Positions 40,922 to 50,372 are shown, counted from the stretch's first letter. The stretch is DNA of 64,000 nucleotides from Tildeniella nuda ZEHNDER 1965/U140 (GCA_019358895.1 JAHHIG010000013.1:101789-165788); one strand, 5' to 3'. Translations and numbers: made by a program. The notes: a model not told the origin generated them from the letters alone.

Positions 40922-42010
40922 CTAATTTATAACGTCGCCGTTCTCAGTTACAGCTTCTGATGATTCTCGCAGGACGAGTTCAGTGAGCAAGACTTGAGCG
41001 ATCGGTTGATCAAAATTTTCTAACAATAGTCTTGCGGCGACTGCCCCTTTTTCCACCAAGGGTTGCCTCACCGTGGTGAGCCTCGGTCGAATCTGCGATG
41101 CTAACGGAATATCATCGAAGCCGACGATCGATAACTCCTGCGGTACATTTAAACCTAGCGTTTCGGCAGCTCGTAAGGCTCCCACTGCCAGACGATCGCT
41201 CATCGCTAAAATTGCGGTGGGTCGAGGTGTGCGATTGAGCAGGGCAAGCGTCGCGGTAAACCCACCATCCTCTCGATTCACCCGTTCTTCAATCGGAGTG
41301 TGGCGGGGGTCAAGCCCCGCCTCCTGCATGGCATCCTGGTAGCCTTGTAACCGGGCGAGGGCATGAGGAAAGGTAGCAGTTGCAATGCGTTGAGCATCCA
41401 CGATTCCCTCATACTGATCAAATCGCAGTTCCATCGCAATGATGCCCAACCTTGTATGTCTCAGACGAATCAGGTGAGCCGCCGCTGCCCGCGCCGCTCG
41501 TCGATCGTCAATGCTGACCGATGAAACGCCTACGACAGGGGAGCAATCCACCATTACCGTAGGTAAGTTGCGCTGCAACACTTGAGCCGTCGCTGCATCT
41601 GTATCCGGTGTGGAGTAAATGATGAAGCCATCAACCACAGCGCGTTGTACTGTATCGAGTGTTGTGCCACCGCGATGTAGCGGCACAATCAGCAAACTGG
41701 TTTTGGCAGGTTCGCAAACGCTGGCGATGCCCTGGAGAAAGGCGATCGCCACTGGGTCGCTGAAGGCATAGGGTAATGATTCGCTGAAGACAACTCCGAT
41801 CGCGCCCACCTGTCCCGTTCGCAACAGGCGTGCTGTTGGGTTCGGTCCTGAGTAGCCCATTGCTTTTGCCGTTGCCAGGATGCGCTCCCGCCGGTCTGGA
41901 GAAAGTTGGTCTGGACGGTTAAAAGCATTGGAAACGGTGGTGCGGGAAATCCCCAGTGCTTTGGCAATATCCAGAAGAGTTACAGGCTTTGGGGGGTTGA
42001 GGTCATTCAT
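40922..42010 (-). CDS. LacI family transcriptional regulator
   Basis: A 362-aa sugar-responsive repressor. The DNA-binding head is 'VTLLDIAKALGISRTTVSNAFNRPDQLSPDRRERI' with the hinge 'ATAKAMGYSGPNPTARLLRTG'. The periplasmic-binding-protein-like effector domain follows, with 'RAAAAHLIRLRHTRLGII' and 'AILAMSDRLAVGALRAAETLGLNVPQELSIVGFDDIPLASQIRPRLTTVRQP', the full family signature. Two identical CG-centred palindromes in the divergent direction (42102 and 42460) are likely its operators, controlling the MFS gene and perhaps itself. Confidence 0.95.
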   Translation of the reverse strand: MNDLNPPKPVTLLDIAKALGISRTTVSNAFNRPDQLSPDRRERILATAKAMGYSGPNPTARLLRTGQVGAIGVVFSESLPYAFSDPVAIAFLQGIASVCEPAKTSLLIVPLHRGGTTLDTVQRAVVDGFIIYSTPDTDAATAQVLQRNLPTVMVDCSPVVGVSSVSIDDRRAARAAAAHLIRLRHTRLGIIAMELRFDQYEGIVDAQRIATATFPHALARLQGYQDAMQEAGLDPRHTPIEERVNREDGGFTATLALLNRTPRPTAILAMSDRLAVGALRAAETLGLNVPQELSIVGFDDIPLASQIRPRLTTVRQPLVEKGAVAARLLLENFDQPIAQVLLTELVLRESSEAVTENGDVIN

Positions 42011-42101
42011 CGCGATCGCCAGCCGTTTTCTGAAATCTTACTTTTGATAGAGCAGAGGCACTTGATCGTTCAAGATACAGCGGATAGGATGATTAACGAA
42101 A

Positions 42102-42115
42102 CTGAATCGATTCAG
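42102..42115. promoter_or_regulatory. LacI-type operator 1
   Basis: CTGAATCGATTCAG, a perfect 14-bp palindrome with central CG, between the divergent LacI gene and the small conserved gene. Identical to operator 2. Confidence 0.75.
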
Positions 42116-42148
42116 AAGAAGGTCACCAAAGCGTCAAGGACTTATCTT

Positions 42149-42463
42149 ATGAGCACTCGTCAACCGCAGTCTCTCGACCAACCGCTTGAGTTACTTGAAT
42201 CTTCTACAACCCAGCCAAATTTCCTTCAGCAAATGTTTTTGAGTACGATTCAAGGGCTTTGGAATCGTTTTTGCTATCGTTTGCTTTCCAGCGAGTCACC
42301 CCAGTTTTCCGAAGTTTCAGGTAAAGACGGACAGGTTTACTGGCAAGTTTATGATCCTGTTACCGATCGCCGCTTCTACCTGAACTCGTTGCAAGCTGTA
42401 CTGGAGTGGATTGAAGCACGGCACTACCAAAGGTCTCAAGCCTCTTCATTGTTTGATCGCTGA
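42149..42463 (+). CDS. Small conserved cyanobacterial protein, function unknown
   Basis: From ATG 42149 the product is 104 aa with a conserved core 'LWNRFCYRLLSSESPQFSEVSGKDGQVYWQVYDPVTDRRFYLNSLQAVLEWIEARHY'. It is soluble and has no membrane segment. The frame is open far upstream (41906), but those codons lie over the LacI start region and operator 1, so the later ATG is chosen. It sits between the LacI and MFS genes, bounded by the two operators; its stop codon TGA lies inside operator 2. Role unknown; the context suggests regulation together with the transporter. Confidence 0.75.
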   Translation: MSTRQPQSLDQPLELLESSTTQPNFLQQMFLSTIQGLWNRFCYRLLSSESPQFSEVSGKDGQVYWQVYDPVTDRRFYLNSLQAVLEWIEARHYQRSQASSLFDR

Positions 42464-42473
42464 ATCGATTCAG
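42460..42473. promoter_or_regulatory. LacI-type operator 2
   Basis: Second perfect copy of CTGAATCGATTCAG, overlapping the stop codon of the small gene and 30 bp before the MFS start. Confidence 0.75.
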
Positions 42474-42502
42474 TTAACATCGTCATCACTACTCCTTTGC
42501 TT

Positions 42503-43732
42503 ATGAAATTCAGTCAATTCAGGCGTAACCACAACCGATCGCTCCGCTCTCAAGCTCCTGCCTGGATTGGCATTGCGATCGCCTTTTATGCTTTCATTTC
42601 GATTGGCATTGCCGAAGGTGGAATCGGTGTCCTGCTGCCCTCGATTCTGGAGACGTTTAATCTCACCCCTGCGACGGTCACATTTTTGTTTATTAGCCAG
42701 ATTGTAGGCTACGTGTTTGCTGCCTTCAGCAGTAGCCTGATTAGTAGCCGTCTAGGATTGGCACCGATGCTGTTGATGGCTGCCGTCTCGCTCACAACGG
42801 CTCTGATACTCTATGGCTTGGCTCCGACCTGGTTGGTCATGGTGACTATCGGAACCTTACTGGGACTGAGCATTGGTTTAATTGATGCCAGCATCAACAC
42901 CTACATGGTGAGCGAACAGCAAGAGCCGAAGTGGATCGGACTGCTGCACGCCTTCTATGGCGTTGGGGCGTTACTGGGACCCGCGATCGCCACCACCTTG
43001 CTGCTGCTGGGGCTAAACTGGCGGCAAGTTTACTTCGTGATTGCCAGCCTTGTGGCACTGCTGGTTGTGGGGGTCGGTTGGATTATCATCACGCACTACT
43101 CGCCGATGCTAGTGCGAACCGCCGCCTCTGAGCCTCACATCTTTGCTAATCTCCGGTTGGCGCTTAAAACGCCGATCGTTCTGGTTTCGAGTCTGTTTCT
43201 GCTGGTTTCGGTGGGTACAGAGGCATCCCTGGGCAATTGGGCATACACGGTGCAGCAGGTGAGTCGGGGGTTTCCGGCAGCCACAGCCGGATACAGCATC
43301 AGTGCTATGTGGCTGGGATTTACGATCGGGCGAGTGATGTTGGGCGTTTTAGTGAACCGATTGGGAGCCGTTCGCCTGGTCAATGGTTCCTTAGCCCTGC
43401 TCACAATTGGCTTAGTGACGTGGTGGTTGCTGCCGGGGCAATGGGTGAGTTTGCCCTTGATTGGGTTTGCGATCGCAGCAATTTTTCCCACCACCATCTG
43501 GCTCATGCCCCAGCGAGTCCCTGCAGCAGTTGTGCCAGCGGCGATCGGCTTTGTCACCAGTGTTGCCAGTTTAGGGGCTGCGATCATTCCAACGACGATT
43601 GGTTGGGTGGCGAACCGTGCGGGATTGGAAAGTATACCCGTCTTGATTTTGCTGCTGGCGATCGCCCTGGCAATGCTGCATCGTTGGTTAACGAAACAGC
43701 ATGTTTCCTATGACGTAAACCAGCGTGTCTAG
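42503..43732 (+). CDS. Major facilitator superfamily transporter
   Basis: A 12-helix MFS permease of 409 aa. Helix 1 is 'AWIGIAIAFYAFISIGIAEGGIGVLLPSIL'. The cytoplasmic loop 2-3 motif appears as 'SSLISSRLGLAPMLL'. 'LIDASINTYMVSEQ' and 'GLLHAFYGVGALLGPAIATTLL' follow the sugar-transporter-like (FucP/glucose) branch in character, but the substrate is not certain. Later helices are 'GYSISAMWLGFTIGRVMLGVLVNRLG' and 'LIGFAIAAIFPTTIWLMPQ'. ATG 42503 is chosen over TTG 42497. LacI control makes a carbohydrate or polyol substrate the best guess. Confidence 0.9.
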   Translation: MKFSQFRRNHNRSLRSQAPAWIGIAIAFYAFISIGIAEGGIGVLLPSILETFNLTPATVTFLFISQIVGYVFAAFSSSLISSRLGLAPMLLMAAVSLTTALILYGLAPTWLVMVTIGTLLGLSIGLIDASINTYMVSEQQEPKWIGLLHAFYGVGALLGPAIATTLLLLGLNWRQVYFVIASLVALLVVGVGWIIITHYSPMLVRTAASEPHIFANLRLALKTPIVLVSSLFLLVSVGTEASLGNWAYTVQQVSRGFPAATAGYSISAMWLGFTIGRVMLGVLVNRLGAVRLVNGSLALLTIGLVTWWLLPGQWVSLPLIGFAIAAIFPTTIWLMPQRVPAAVVPAAIGFVTSVASLGAAIIPTTIGWVANRAGLESIPVLILLLAIALAMLHRWLTKQHVSYDVNQRV

Positions 43733-43741
43733 GGATTTCTC

Positions 43742-43867
43742 ATGAGTTTGAAGTGGTTAGAGTGGGCGCAACAATTGCAGGCGATCGCCCAGAATAGTCT
43801 CACCTACTATGAAAATCCCTATGACCTTGAGCGGTATGGGCACAAAAATTTGCAAAAAATTGCCTGA
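43742..43867 (+). pseudogene. NUDIX hydrolase N-terminal remnant
   Basis: A 41-codon frame just after the MFS stop: 'MSLKWLEWAQQLQAIAQNSL', then 'TYYENPYDLERY'. This is the start of the cyanobacterial NUDIX hydrolases with the N-terminal 'WLQWAQRIQAIAQNGL' domain, which are 180-200 aa. After 'ERY' the similarity ends and a stop follows; no NUDIX box is found downstream. It is a truncated gene. Confidence 0.75.
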
Positions 43868-43893
43868 CCCTAATAAGCCCCCAGGGTCAGGCA
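43853..43893 (-). terminator. Minus-strand terminator downstream of the histidine kinase
   Basis: TGCCTGACCCT (43861-43871) and AGGGTCAGGCA (43883-43893) form a perfect 11-bp stem. On the minus strand it is followed by AATTTTTTGC, so it should stop transcripts from the kinase/CheR genes. Confidence 0.75.
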
Positions 43894-44238
43894 GTCTGCC
43901 TGTAAGGACGCAGTTCTAAACGCAAAAGCTAAACGAACATAGTTGCCCCCTATAGCTGTCTAGCTTTCCCGATTGCGTTCCTCAGATCTATATCAATTCT
44001 GGTTTCTTTTCTCACTAAAACCATCCGATAGAGTACTCAAATAAGGATAAAGATTGCCTTCAGTCTTTCTTTCTACGTCCGTAAATTTACCCCTTTGACT
44101 GGAAAGCGAAAGGATCTCAGGCAATGGGCGATCGCGGTAGCTATCGGTAGGGGTAGGGTTTGCTACCAGACAACCGCAGAATCAATGATGCAGTATCTAA
44201 ACTGACTTGTGCGACTGCTTGCATAGGGTCTTATTCAA
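43894..44238. other. 345-bp gap without a gene
   Basis: 3' side of the histidine kinase gene. No coding frame, repeat array or further hairpin of note. Confidence 0.5.
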
Positions 44239-45510
44239 TTAAGCTTCGAGTTTTGGCAGCGTAATGCTGAAGGTTATGCCAGTGGTCGCACTACTGGCAA
44301 CTGCCACTGCTCCACCATGTAAGGCTACAGCTTTTTTGACGATCGCCAGTCCCAGTCCAGCCCCTGGCAGATGTACTGTCGCCTCTGGTCGATAGAACGG
44401 CTCAAACAGACGTGTCTGCTGCTCCTGTGGAATAGTGCCCTCATTATGTACGCTGATGCCGGTAGGGTTGCTGTCGCAGCGTAAGGTCACACAGAGTGTA
44501 GTATCGTTGGGCGAATACGTCAGAGCATTAGAGAGCAGGCGATCGAGCATGTGCTGCACAAGTTCGGCATCAAGACAAACGGCATCGCACGCGCTATGAC
44601 TGTCAATGGTGATCGGGCGATCGTCCTCAGAGCTTTGCAGCTTTCTCACTGCTTTGTGACAAGCAGCATTCAGGTTAAGCTGGGCTGGGCTAAACAGCCG
44701 TTTGCCAGAGTCAATCTCGTCATAAAGCAGTACATCATTGAGCAAGGCGTTCACGCGCCAAACTGCCTGTTGCATGCGATCGAAATAGGTTTGCTGTTTG
44801 GCTTCATTAGCGGCAGCAGCGTGACGTTTCAGCAACTCGATTGATGTGACAATAACCGTCAGCGGTGTCCGCAGTTCGTGAGAGACGGTTTGGACAAAGC
44901 TCGATCGCAAGTCATCTAATCTTTTTTCGGTTGACGACTCTCGTACCATGACAGCAGCCTGTCTCAGGTCTGTAATGTCTCGCACCAGCCATCGCCAGCC
45001 TAGCAACACGTTCTGGCTTGAGCGGATTGCCGACGTTGTGATCACTGCTGGAAAGACCTCACCCTTTCGCGGTCTAAGATGCAGATCCCAATTACGGTGC
45101 TGAGGTTCTACTTGCAAGTGTCTGAGATAGGTATGAAACGCACGGCGATCGGGCTTTGCCACAAAGACAATGAGCGGTTTACCCACCAAAAATGCCTGAC
45201 GAACACGAAACAAGCTACTGGCTGCCTGATTCGCCTCCTGAATAACGCCCTGCACGTTAGTCACTAAATAGCCATCAGGCGCAAAGTCAAAGAGTTCCTG
45301 GTAGCGCTGACGCTGTTCTTCTAACGCTTGACGAGTGGCGTACAGTTCTTCATGGTGCTGGTGCAGTTCTTCTAAGACGACTGCCAACTCTTCTAGCACA
45401 GTCGAAAGCAGCTCCGGCTCTAGCAGAAACGCTTCGGTATTCTGTGCCAGAATCTGCACCCGCTGTTGTGCGTTTTGCAGCTTCAACACCTGAACGTCAA
45501 CAGCACTCAC
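44239..45510 (-). CDS. PAS domain sensor histidine kinase
   Basis: A 423-aa soluble hybrid-free sensor kinase. A coiled coil ('ELLSTVLEELAVVLEELHQHHEELYATRQALEEQRQRY') leads into a PAS domain (about residues 74-185: 'LFDFAPDGYLVTNVQGVIQEANQAASSLF'). The HisKA box 'SFVQTVSHELRTPLT' has the phospho-accepting His211. The ATPase lobe shows 'MLDRLLSNALTYSP' (N box), 'GISVHNEG' and 'GAGLGLAIVKKAV' (G box). No receiver domain or transmembrane segment. Its GTG start overlaps the CheR stop (GTGA), so both are co-translated. A response regulator is not in view. Confidence 0.94.
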   Translation of the reverse strand: MSAVDVQVLKLQNAQQRVQILAQNTEAFLLEPELLSTVLEELAVVLEELHQHHEELYATRQALEEQRQRYQELFDFAPDGYLVTNVQGVIQEANQAASSLFRVRQAFLVGKPLIVFVAKPDRRAFHTYLRHLQVEPQHRNWDLHLRPRKGEVFPAVITTSAIRSSQNVLLGWRWLVRDITDLRQAAVMVRESSTEKRLDDLRSSFVQTVSHELRTPLTVIVTSIELLKRHAAAANEAKQQTYFDRMQQAVWRVNALLNDVLLYDEIDSGKRLFSPAQLNLNAACHKAVRKLQSSEDDRPITIDSHSACDAVCLDAELVQHMLDRLLSNALTYSPNDTTLCVTLRCDSNPTGISVHNEGTIPQEQQTRLFEPFYRPEATVHLPGAGLGLAIVKKAVALHGGAVAVASSATTGITFSITLPKLEA

Positions 45511-47357
45511 AAGCTCACTTCCTCCATGATGAGAATCACACCCTGATGCTCTTGTTCAGCGCCCAGCAGTGGATTACAGGTGACGCGACAGCGAAACGAT
45601 CGTCCGCGACGGTTCACAGCAGCGATGCTCAACTCTAGCTGATTTGCCCCCGCAATGCAGCGTTGAATCATTTCTCGCAGTTGATCAACGGGTAGCCCAA
45701 TCTCCAGGTTGAAAAATGACTGTCCTGAGACCTCTTCAGAACTCAGCCCCCACAGGTTTTCGGTTTGCCGATTCCAGCTTAGAAGATTAAACTGATTATC
45801 CATCACCACCACACCTGCTCGAAGGCTGGCAAGAATGGACTGCAAAAAGGCGTTTGCTTGATTCGCTTCGCTGGTGCGTCGGCTCAGTTCATCGTTAATG
45901 GCTTGCAGTTCGGCATTTGTGGATTGCAGCTCCTCGTTCATCGTCTCCAGTTCTTCGTTGGTGGACTGGAGTTCTTCGTTGGTCGTTTCTAGCTCTTCGT
46001 TGGTGGACTGGAGTTCTTCGTTGGTTGTCTCCAGTTCTTCGTTGCTGGATTGTAGCTCTTCGTTGGCAGTTTCTAACTCCTGGCTCGATCGTTGGAGTTC
46101 GGCTTGTAGTGCCTGGTAATGGCTCACATCGGTGAAGACAATACTGATACCCAGTAGTTCGCTGCCATTTTGTAACAGGGTGAACTCTGCTTCTAGATGC
46201 TGCACGGTGCCATCAGTCAGATAGCGAACAATATCGGTGACGATGAGCGATCGCCGCTCGGCATAGACTTGCCCAAGACGAGAACGCAATTCCAACGGGC
46301 GGTAGGATACTTCCAGATCTTGCAGCGGGCTACCGATGTTTTCAGCAGTAAGCCCAAAGGTCGATCGGGCAAGTGTATTTGCCAGTATCAGATTGCCTTC
46401 TCGATCAATGACGATCTGTGCGGTTGGCGTGGCGTTGAACGCCAGTTCTCGAAGCTGTAAGGACGCGGACAAGCTATGGATCGCTTCGTCTGTTCTTTGG
46501 GTTGCTCCCAGGCTGCGATCGCGCATATCTTGTTTGGGCACTTTAGCAAAGATGCGATGCGGCAGGCTTATCGGCGTAAACAACTCAGCATGGGTCAGCA
46601 GCATTTCTGCCTTGCCCAAGAACAAAATGCCCGTATCGTTAAGCGCAAAATGCAAACGCGACAGAATACGAGCCTGTGCCTCGGCATTAAAATACATCAG
46701 CGTGTTGCGACAGACGAGCAAATCTAACCGAGAGATTGGCGCATCTTGCACCAGGTCATGCCGCCCAAAGATGACGATGCGTCGCAGGTCAGCGCGAAAG
46801 ACGTAGCGATCGACGACCAACTCGAAGTAGCGGTCTTGTAAGCCCGGTGGCAATGCTGCCAGATCGTTCGCGCTGTAGCTCGCCTGACGTGCCTGCCCCA
46901 GGGCATCTTCATCCACATCCGTCGCGTAGATCTTGACGCGCTGCCGAAACTCGTTTGCACCCAGCAGTTCGGTCAGAATCATTGCCAGTGTATATGCCTC
47001 TTCGCCCGATGCACAGCCCGCACTCCAAAGCCGCAGTGGTTCGTGGTCTGGCTTTGTCTTTAGGAGTTGAGGCAGCACCTCCTCCCACAAATAGCTCCAG
47101 GCAGGCGCATCCCGAAAAAAGCCCGTGACGTTGATTAAGACAGTATTAAAAAGACTAACAAACTCTTCTGGATGTACTTCCAAATAATCAATATAGTCCT
47201 CAAAGGTAGCAACCTCTCTATGGTGCATTTGCTTTTGCACACGCCTCTGAAAGCCAGAGCGTTTGTAGCCCGAAAAGTCGAAACCCCGCGATCGCTTCAA
47301 GTAGTCCAGCAGCGCTTTAAACGCCTGATCGTCATCACTGTTACTCACGTACTTCAA
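45507..47357 (-). CDS. CheR-type methyltransferase with coiled coil and PAS domains
   Basis: A 616-aa signalling protein. Residues about 10-270 are a CheR SAM methyltransferase ('FVSLFNTVLINVTGFFRD', 'LWSAGCASGEEAYTLAMIL', 'IYATDVDEDALGQAR', 'LVCRNTLMYF'). Next comes a PAS domain ('AFNATPTAQIVIDREGNLILAN'). A striking coiled coil of ten-odd repeated 7-residue units (ELQSTNEELETTNEE) follows, then a C-terminal PAS ('ILASLRAGVVVMDNQFNLLSWN'). CheB-CheR-PAS chains are known; here the CheB domain is absent. It pairs with the histidine kinase downstream and lies after the cellulose genes on the same strand, perhaps controlling cellulose or c-di-GMP output. Confidence 0.93.
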   Translation of the reverse strand: MKYVSNSDDDQAFKALLDYLKRSRGFDFSGYKRSGFQRRVQKQMHHREVATFEDYIDYLEVHPEEFVSLFNTVLINVTGFFRDAPAWSYLWEEVLPQLLKTKPDHEPLRLWSAGCASGEEAYTLAMILTELLGANEFRQRVKIYATDVDEDALGQARQASYSANDLAALPPGLQDRYFELVVDRYVFRADLRRIVIFGRHDLVQDAPISRLDLLVCRNTLMYFNAEAQARILSRLHFALNDTGILFLGKAEMLLTHAELFTPISLPHRIFAKVPKQDMRDRSLGATQRTDEAIHSLSASLQLRELAFNATPTAQIVIDREGNLILANTLARSTFGLTAENIGSPLQDLEVSYRPLELRSRLGQVYAERRSLIVTDIVRYLTDGTVQHLEAEFTLLQNGSELLGISIVFTDVSHYQALQAELQRSSQELETANEELQSSNEELETTNEELQSTNEELETTNEELQSTNEELETMNEELQSTNAELQAINDELSRRTSEANQANAFLQSILASLRAGVVVMDNQFNLLSWNRQTENLWGLSSEEVSGQSFFNLEIGLPVDQLREMIQRCIAGANQLELSIAAVNRRGRSFRCRVTCNPLLGAEQEHQGVILIMEEVSL

Positions 47358-47437
47358 AAAGAGACTATTAGGGCTGGAACAGTGGCACGAGCGAAAGGCT
47401 AAGCTAATGAGCCTTTAAGTTACAGAGTCAATTGTCT

Positions 47438-47466
47438 TAGAAGGCAGAAGGTAGAGGGCAGAAGGA
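47438..47466. repeat. GCAGAAG heptamer remnant
   Basis: Four 7-bp units (GCAGAAG, GTAGAGG, GCAGAAG) in the 273-bp gap between CheR-PAS and bcsA. The rest of the gap shows nothing. Confidence 0.75.
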
Positions 47467-47630
47467 TGATGCAAATTTGAATGCCGATCAGCTTATACCT
47501 TCCGGTTAGCTGTTGACCCGGTTGGATATGAATAAGCTTCAGTCTACGTCATGCCGCTTTATCGCAGGCACAAGATTTCCCATGTCTACCACCCAATATG
47601 CTACTAAGGATCGTGGATGAAATCACCACT

Positions 47631-50246
47631 TTAAAGTTGATCGAGCGATCGCAGTAGTTGCTTAATCTTGCTTTGCTGTTGACGATCTAAATCTATAGGG
47701 AAACTTAATTCCATCGCCACACGATCGCTCGTCGAATTGTCATTGGTAAAAGCCTGCGTCGCTACAGCGATCGACCGTCCCTCAACGCTTTGCACGTCTG
47801 CCACCAAACTTTGAGCCAGTGGAGTATCCGCATGACGTGCAACCAGTAAGCCAAACTGCGGCTTTGTCCGTTGAATGAGTTCTAACTCTGGAACCGAGCC
47901 AGTTTGAAACTCTAGTCGAATGCTACGAATGCCAATTTCTGTCACTACAGCGGTTTGCGAATGCCCGTTCCAGCCTTCCCAATACAGTTGGGCGATCGCA
48001 TTGACTTGCTTGCGAATTTTTACGCCCGTTTCTGGTTTGAATTCACGAAAAACTCGTCCAAAACTGCTAGCAATAAAGCGAAGGGAGGTCAGCGGATTAT
48101 CCGCCGTGGCGCGTTTCTGTGCATACCACTCCTTCACATCGGAATAAATCACTACACTCAGATCATCTCGTTGAGTGCGAGTGAGGTTGATGAACTCGAC
48201 TGAGAGTAGCGTTTGCAGATTGTCACTGGCGATCGCTCGGATCACATGAGCATCCACCAGCACTCTCGCTCCATAATCGCCGACCAGCTCAACTCGCACT
48301 ACGTCCGGGATGTTGGGCCATACATCCAGCAAAATCCGTGCGCCCGATTCACTGACGTTGGTAGTAGTGCCTGTCCAATGCCGATCGCTGTGAACGATCG
48401 CCGTCAACTGGCGTGGCAACCGATGCGCTTGCCGCAGTTGCGGTTGTTCAAAGGCGACCAGACATGCCGCCATCACAAGCAGCAAATCAAACACACACCA
48501 CAAGGCGTTGATAATTACCGCTTGACCATCTTCTGGACTCACCACAAACCAAAACGGCACCGCAATGAGTGATGCCGCCGTGAGTGCGCCTAAAAAGACT
48601 AGATAACGGACGCTTTCCAGGTCAAAATTGCGCTCTGTCACCGTTAATCCTTTATCGGTAACATTGAATGATCCCAACTTGGGATTGATCAGCGCCAGCA
48701 AAGTGACCATACCCGCCTGAAAGGACAAGGCAAACTCGTAGATCTCGTTCCAGAACGAAAACCGGACGTGTTTGTATGGAATGTGATTGGTCTGCATCGA
48801 CAAAAGAATGTGAGGCAAGGCGTAGCACAGTGTCTCGAAGCCCAATCCTCTGACCGAATTAATGCCCAACAAGAGATACAGCACTGGAGCAATGACATAC
48901 ATCAAGCGAGGAAACCCGAAGAAAAAGTGAGACGTGGCGCTGAAATAGCAAAGCCGTTGAGCCAGTCTAAGCTTGAGTTTGCGGTTCAACAGAGGATTTT
49001 CAAGTCGTAGAATCTGCGCCATACCTCGCGCCCAGCGTACCTGTTGCCCTACGTAGGCAGAAAATTTTTCGGGTGCCAGCCCTGCCACCATGATTTTGTC
49101 GTAATAGACGGTTTCGTAGCCGAGGGAGTGGAGGCGGAGGGAGGTATGGCAGTCTTCGGTGACGGTTTCGGTGGCAATGCCGCCAATTTCGAGTATGTAA
49201 TCGCGGCGGATGACAGCAGCAGAACCGCAGAAAAAAGCAGCATTCCAGAAGTCGTTGCCCTTTTGCAGCACTTTGTAAAACAGTTCGTTGCCGACTGGAA
49301 TTTGTCCGCCTGTGAGCAGATTGCGCTCGAAGGGGTCAGGGTTATAGAACCAGTGGGGCGTTTGCACGAGCGCTACTTTGGGGTTTTGGAAGAAGCCGAC
49401 GGTGTGTTGCAGAAAGTGGCGCACGGGGATGTGGTCGCAGTCAAGAATCATAACCAGATCGCCAGTAGTTCTAACTAAGGCAGTATTGATGTTGCCTGCT
49501 TTGGCGTGGTCATTGTTGTCTCGCGTCAGTAAATCGCAGCCCAGATCGTCACACATTTGTTGCAAGATTTCCCGACGCTCTGGCAGTTTGCGACCATCGT
49601 CCAGGACGTAAACCCGTTTTTTGTCTGCCGGATAATCGATCGCCAGTGACGCAAGGACTGTTTTACGGACAATTTCAACATCCTCGTTGTAGGTGGGGAT
49701 GTAGATATCAACAGAGCGCCATTCGTCTTGAGGCATAGTGGCAAGGTCAACGGGCTTACGATCGCGCACCTTCAGCGTCTGAAAGTAGGCAAGCAGGAGG
49801 GTGCCGATCGCATACAGCTCTGCAACATACAGCAGCAAACAGAAAAAGCCGTTTAGCCAGTTATCCAGGTTCATCGTGTACTGCGTGCGGTAGTAAAGAT
49901 ACCGCACGGTTGTCAGCATACTCAACGCAATGAGGAACAGATGCAACCGTTCACTACTGTGAGTGTCAGTCCGCTGCTCTTCTAGCCTCACAATCACAGC
50001 CCCAACCGATACCATGATCGCTGCCAAAACAGCCTGCTGCCAAACGGGCGGTCGCTCGGTGATCAACGGCAGGCACAGCCACAAAGAAGCGGCTGCCAAA
50101 AGGACAAGCTGATAGCGGGTAAGCCAGCGTAACGTGCCGTCAGACCATAGAGGCAGGCGATCGACTAACCATGTGGTTAGCCACAACTGCCAGTTTGGAG
50201 TTGTTTGAGGCGGTTGGCGATGAACCTGAAGAGGGAGCTTGAGCAT
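47631..50246 (-). CDS. bcsA: Cellulose synthase catalytic subunit (UDP-forming)
   Basis: A processive GT2 glycosyltransferase that polymerises UDP-glucose and exports the glucan through the inner membrane. Membrane helices flank the GT2 domain. Catalytic motifs: 'DIYIPTYNEDVEIV' (about residue 175), 'YVLDDGRKLPER' (220), 'LDCDHIPV' (DxD, 267), 'TVTEDCHTSLRLHSLG' (TED, 364) and 'QQVRWARGMAQIL' (QxxRW, 402). The C-terminal PilZ domain (about 605-720) has RQAHR (RxxxR) and 'NVSESGARILLD' (DxSxxG-like), so c-di-GMP activation is likely. The 871-aa length is normal for bacterial BcsA. It is the last bcs gene of the set, after a 700-bp repeat-filled spacer. Confidence 0.96.
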   Translation of the reverse strand: MLKLPLQVHRQPPQTTPNWQLWLTTWLVDRLPLWSDGTLRWLTRYQLVLLAAASLWLCLPLITERPPVWQQAVLAAIMVSVGAVIVRLEEQRTDTHSSERLHLFLIALSMLTTVRYLYYRTQYTMNLDNWLNGFFCLLLYVAELYAIGTLLLAYFQTLKVRDRKPVDLATMPQDEWRSVDIYIPTYNEDVEIVRKTVLASLAIDYPADKKRVYVLDDGRKLPERREILQQMCDDLGCDLLTRDNNDHAKAGNINTALVRTTGDLVMILDCDHIPVRHFLQHTVGFFQNPKVALVQTPHWFYNPDPFERNLLTGGQIPVGNELFYKVLQKGNDFWNAAFFCGSAAVIRRDYILEIGGIATETVTEDCHTSLRLHSLGYETVYYDKIMVAGLAPEKFSAYVGQQVRWARGMAQILRLENPLLNRKLKLRLAQRLCYFSATSHFFFGFPRLMYVIAPVLYLLLGINSVRGLGFETLCYALPHILLSMQTNHIPYKHVRFSFWNEIYEFALSFQAGMVTLLALINPKLGSFNVTDKGLTVTERNFDLESVRYLVFLGALTAASLIAVPFWFVVSPEDGQAVIINALWCVFDLLLVMAACLVAFEQPQLRQAHRLPRQLTAIVHSDRHWTGTTTNVSESGARILLDVWPNIPDVVRVELVGDYGARVLVDAHVIRAIASDNLQTLLSVEFINLTRTQRDDLSVVIYSDVKEWYAQKRATADNPLTSLRFIASSFGRVFREFKPETGVKIRKQVNAIAQLYWEGWNGHSQTAVVTEIGIRSIRLEFQTGSVPELELIQRTKPQFGLLVARHADTPLAQSLVADVQSVEGRSIAVATQAFTNDNSTSDRVAMELSFPIDLDRQQQSKIKQLLRSLDQL

Positions 50247-50340
<94 letters not shown>

Positions 50341-50372
50341 AGCTGCAGTTTGCTGTTTTAGGCTGTAGAGTC

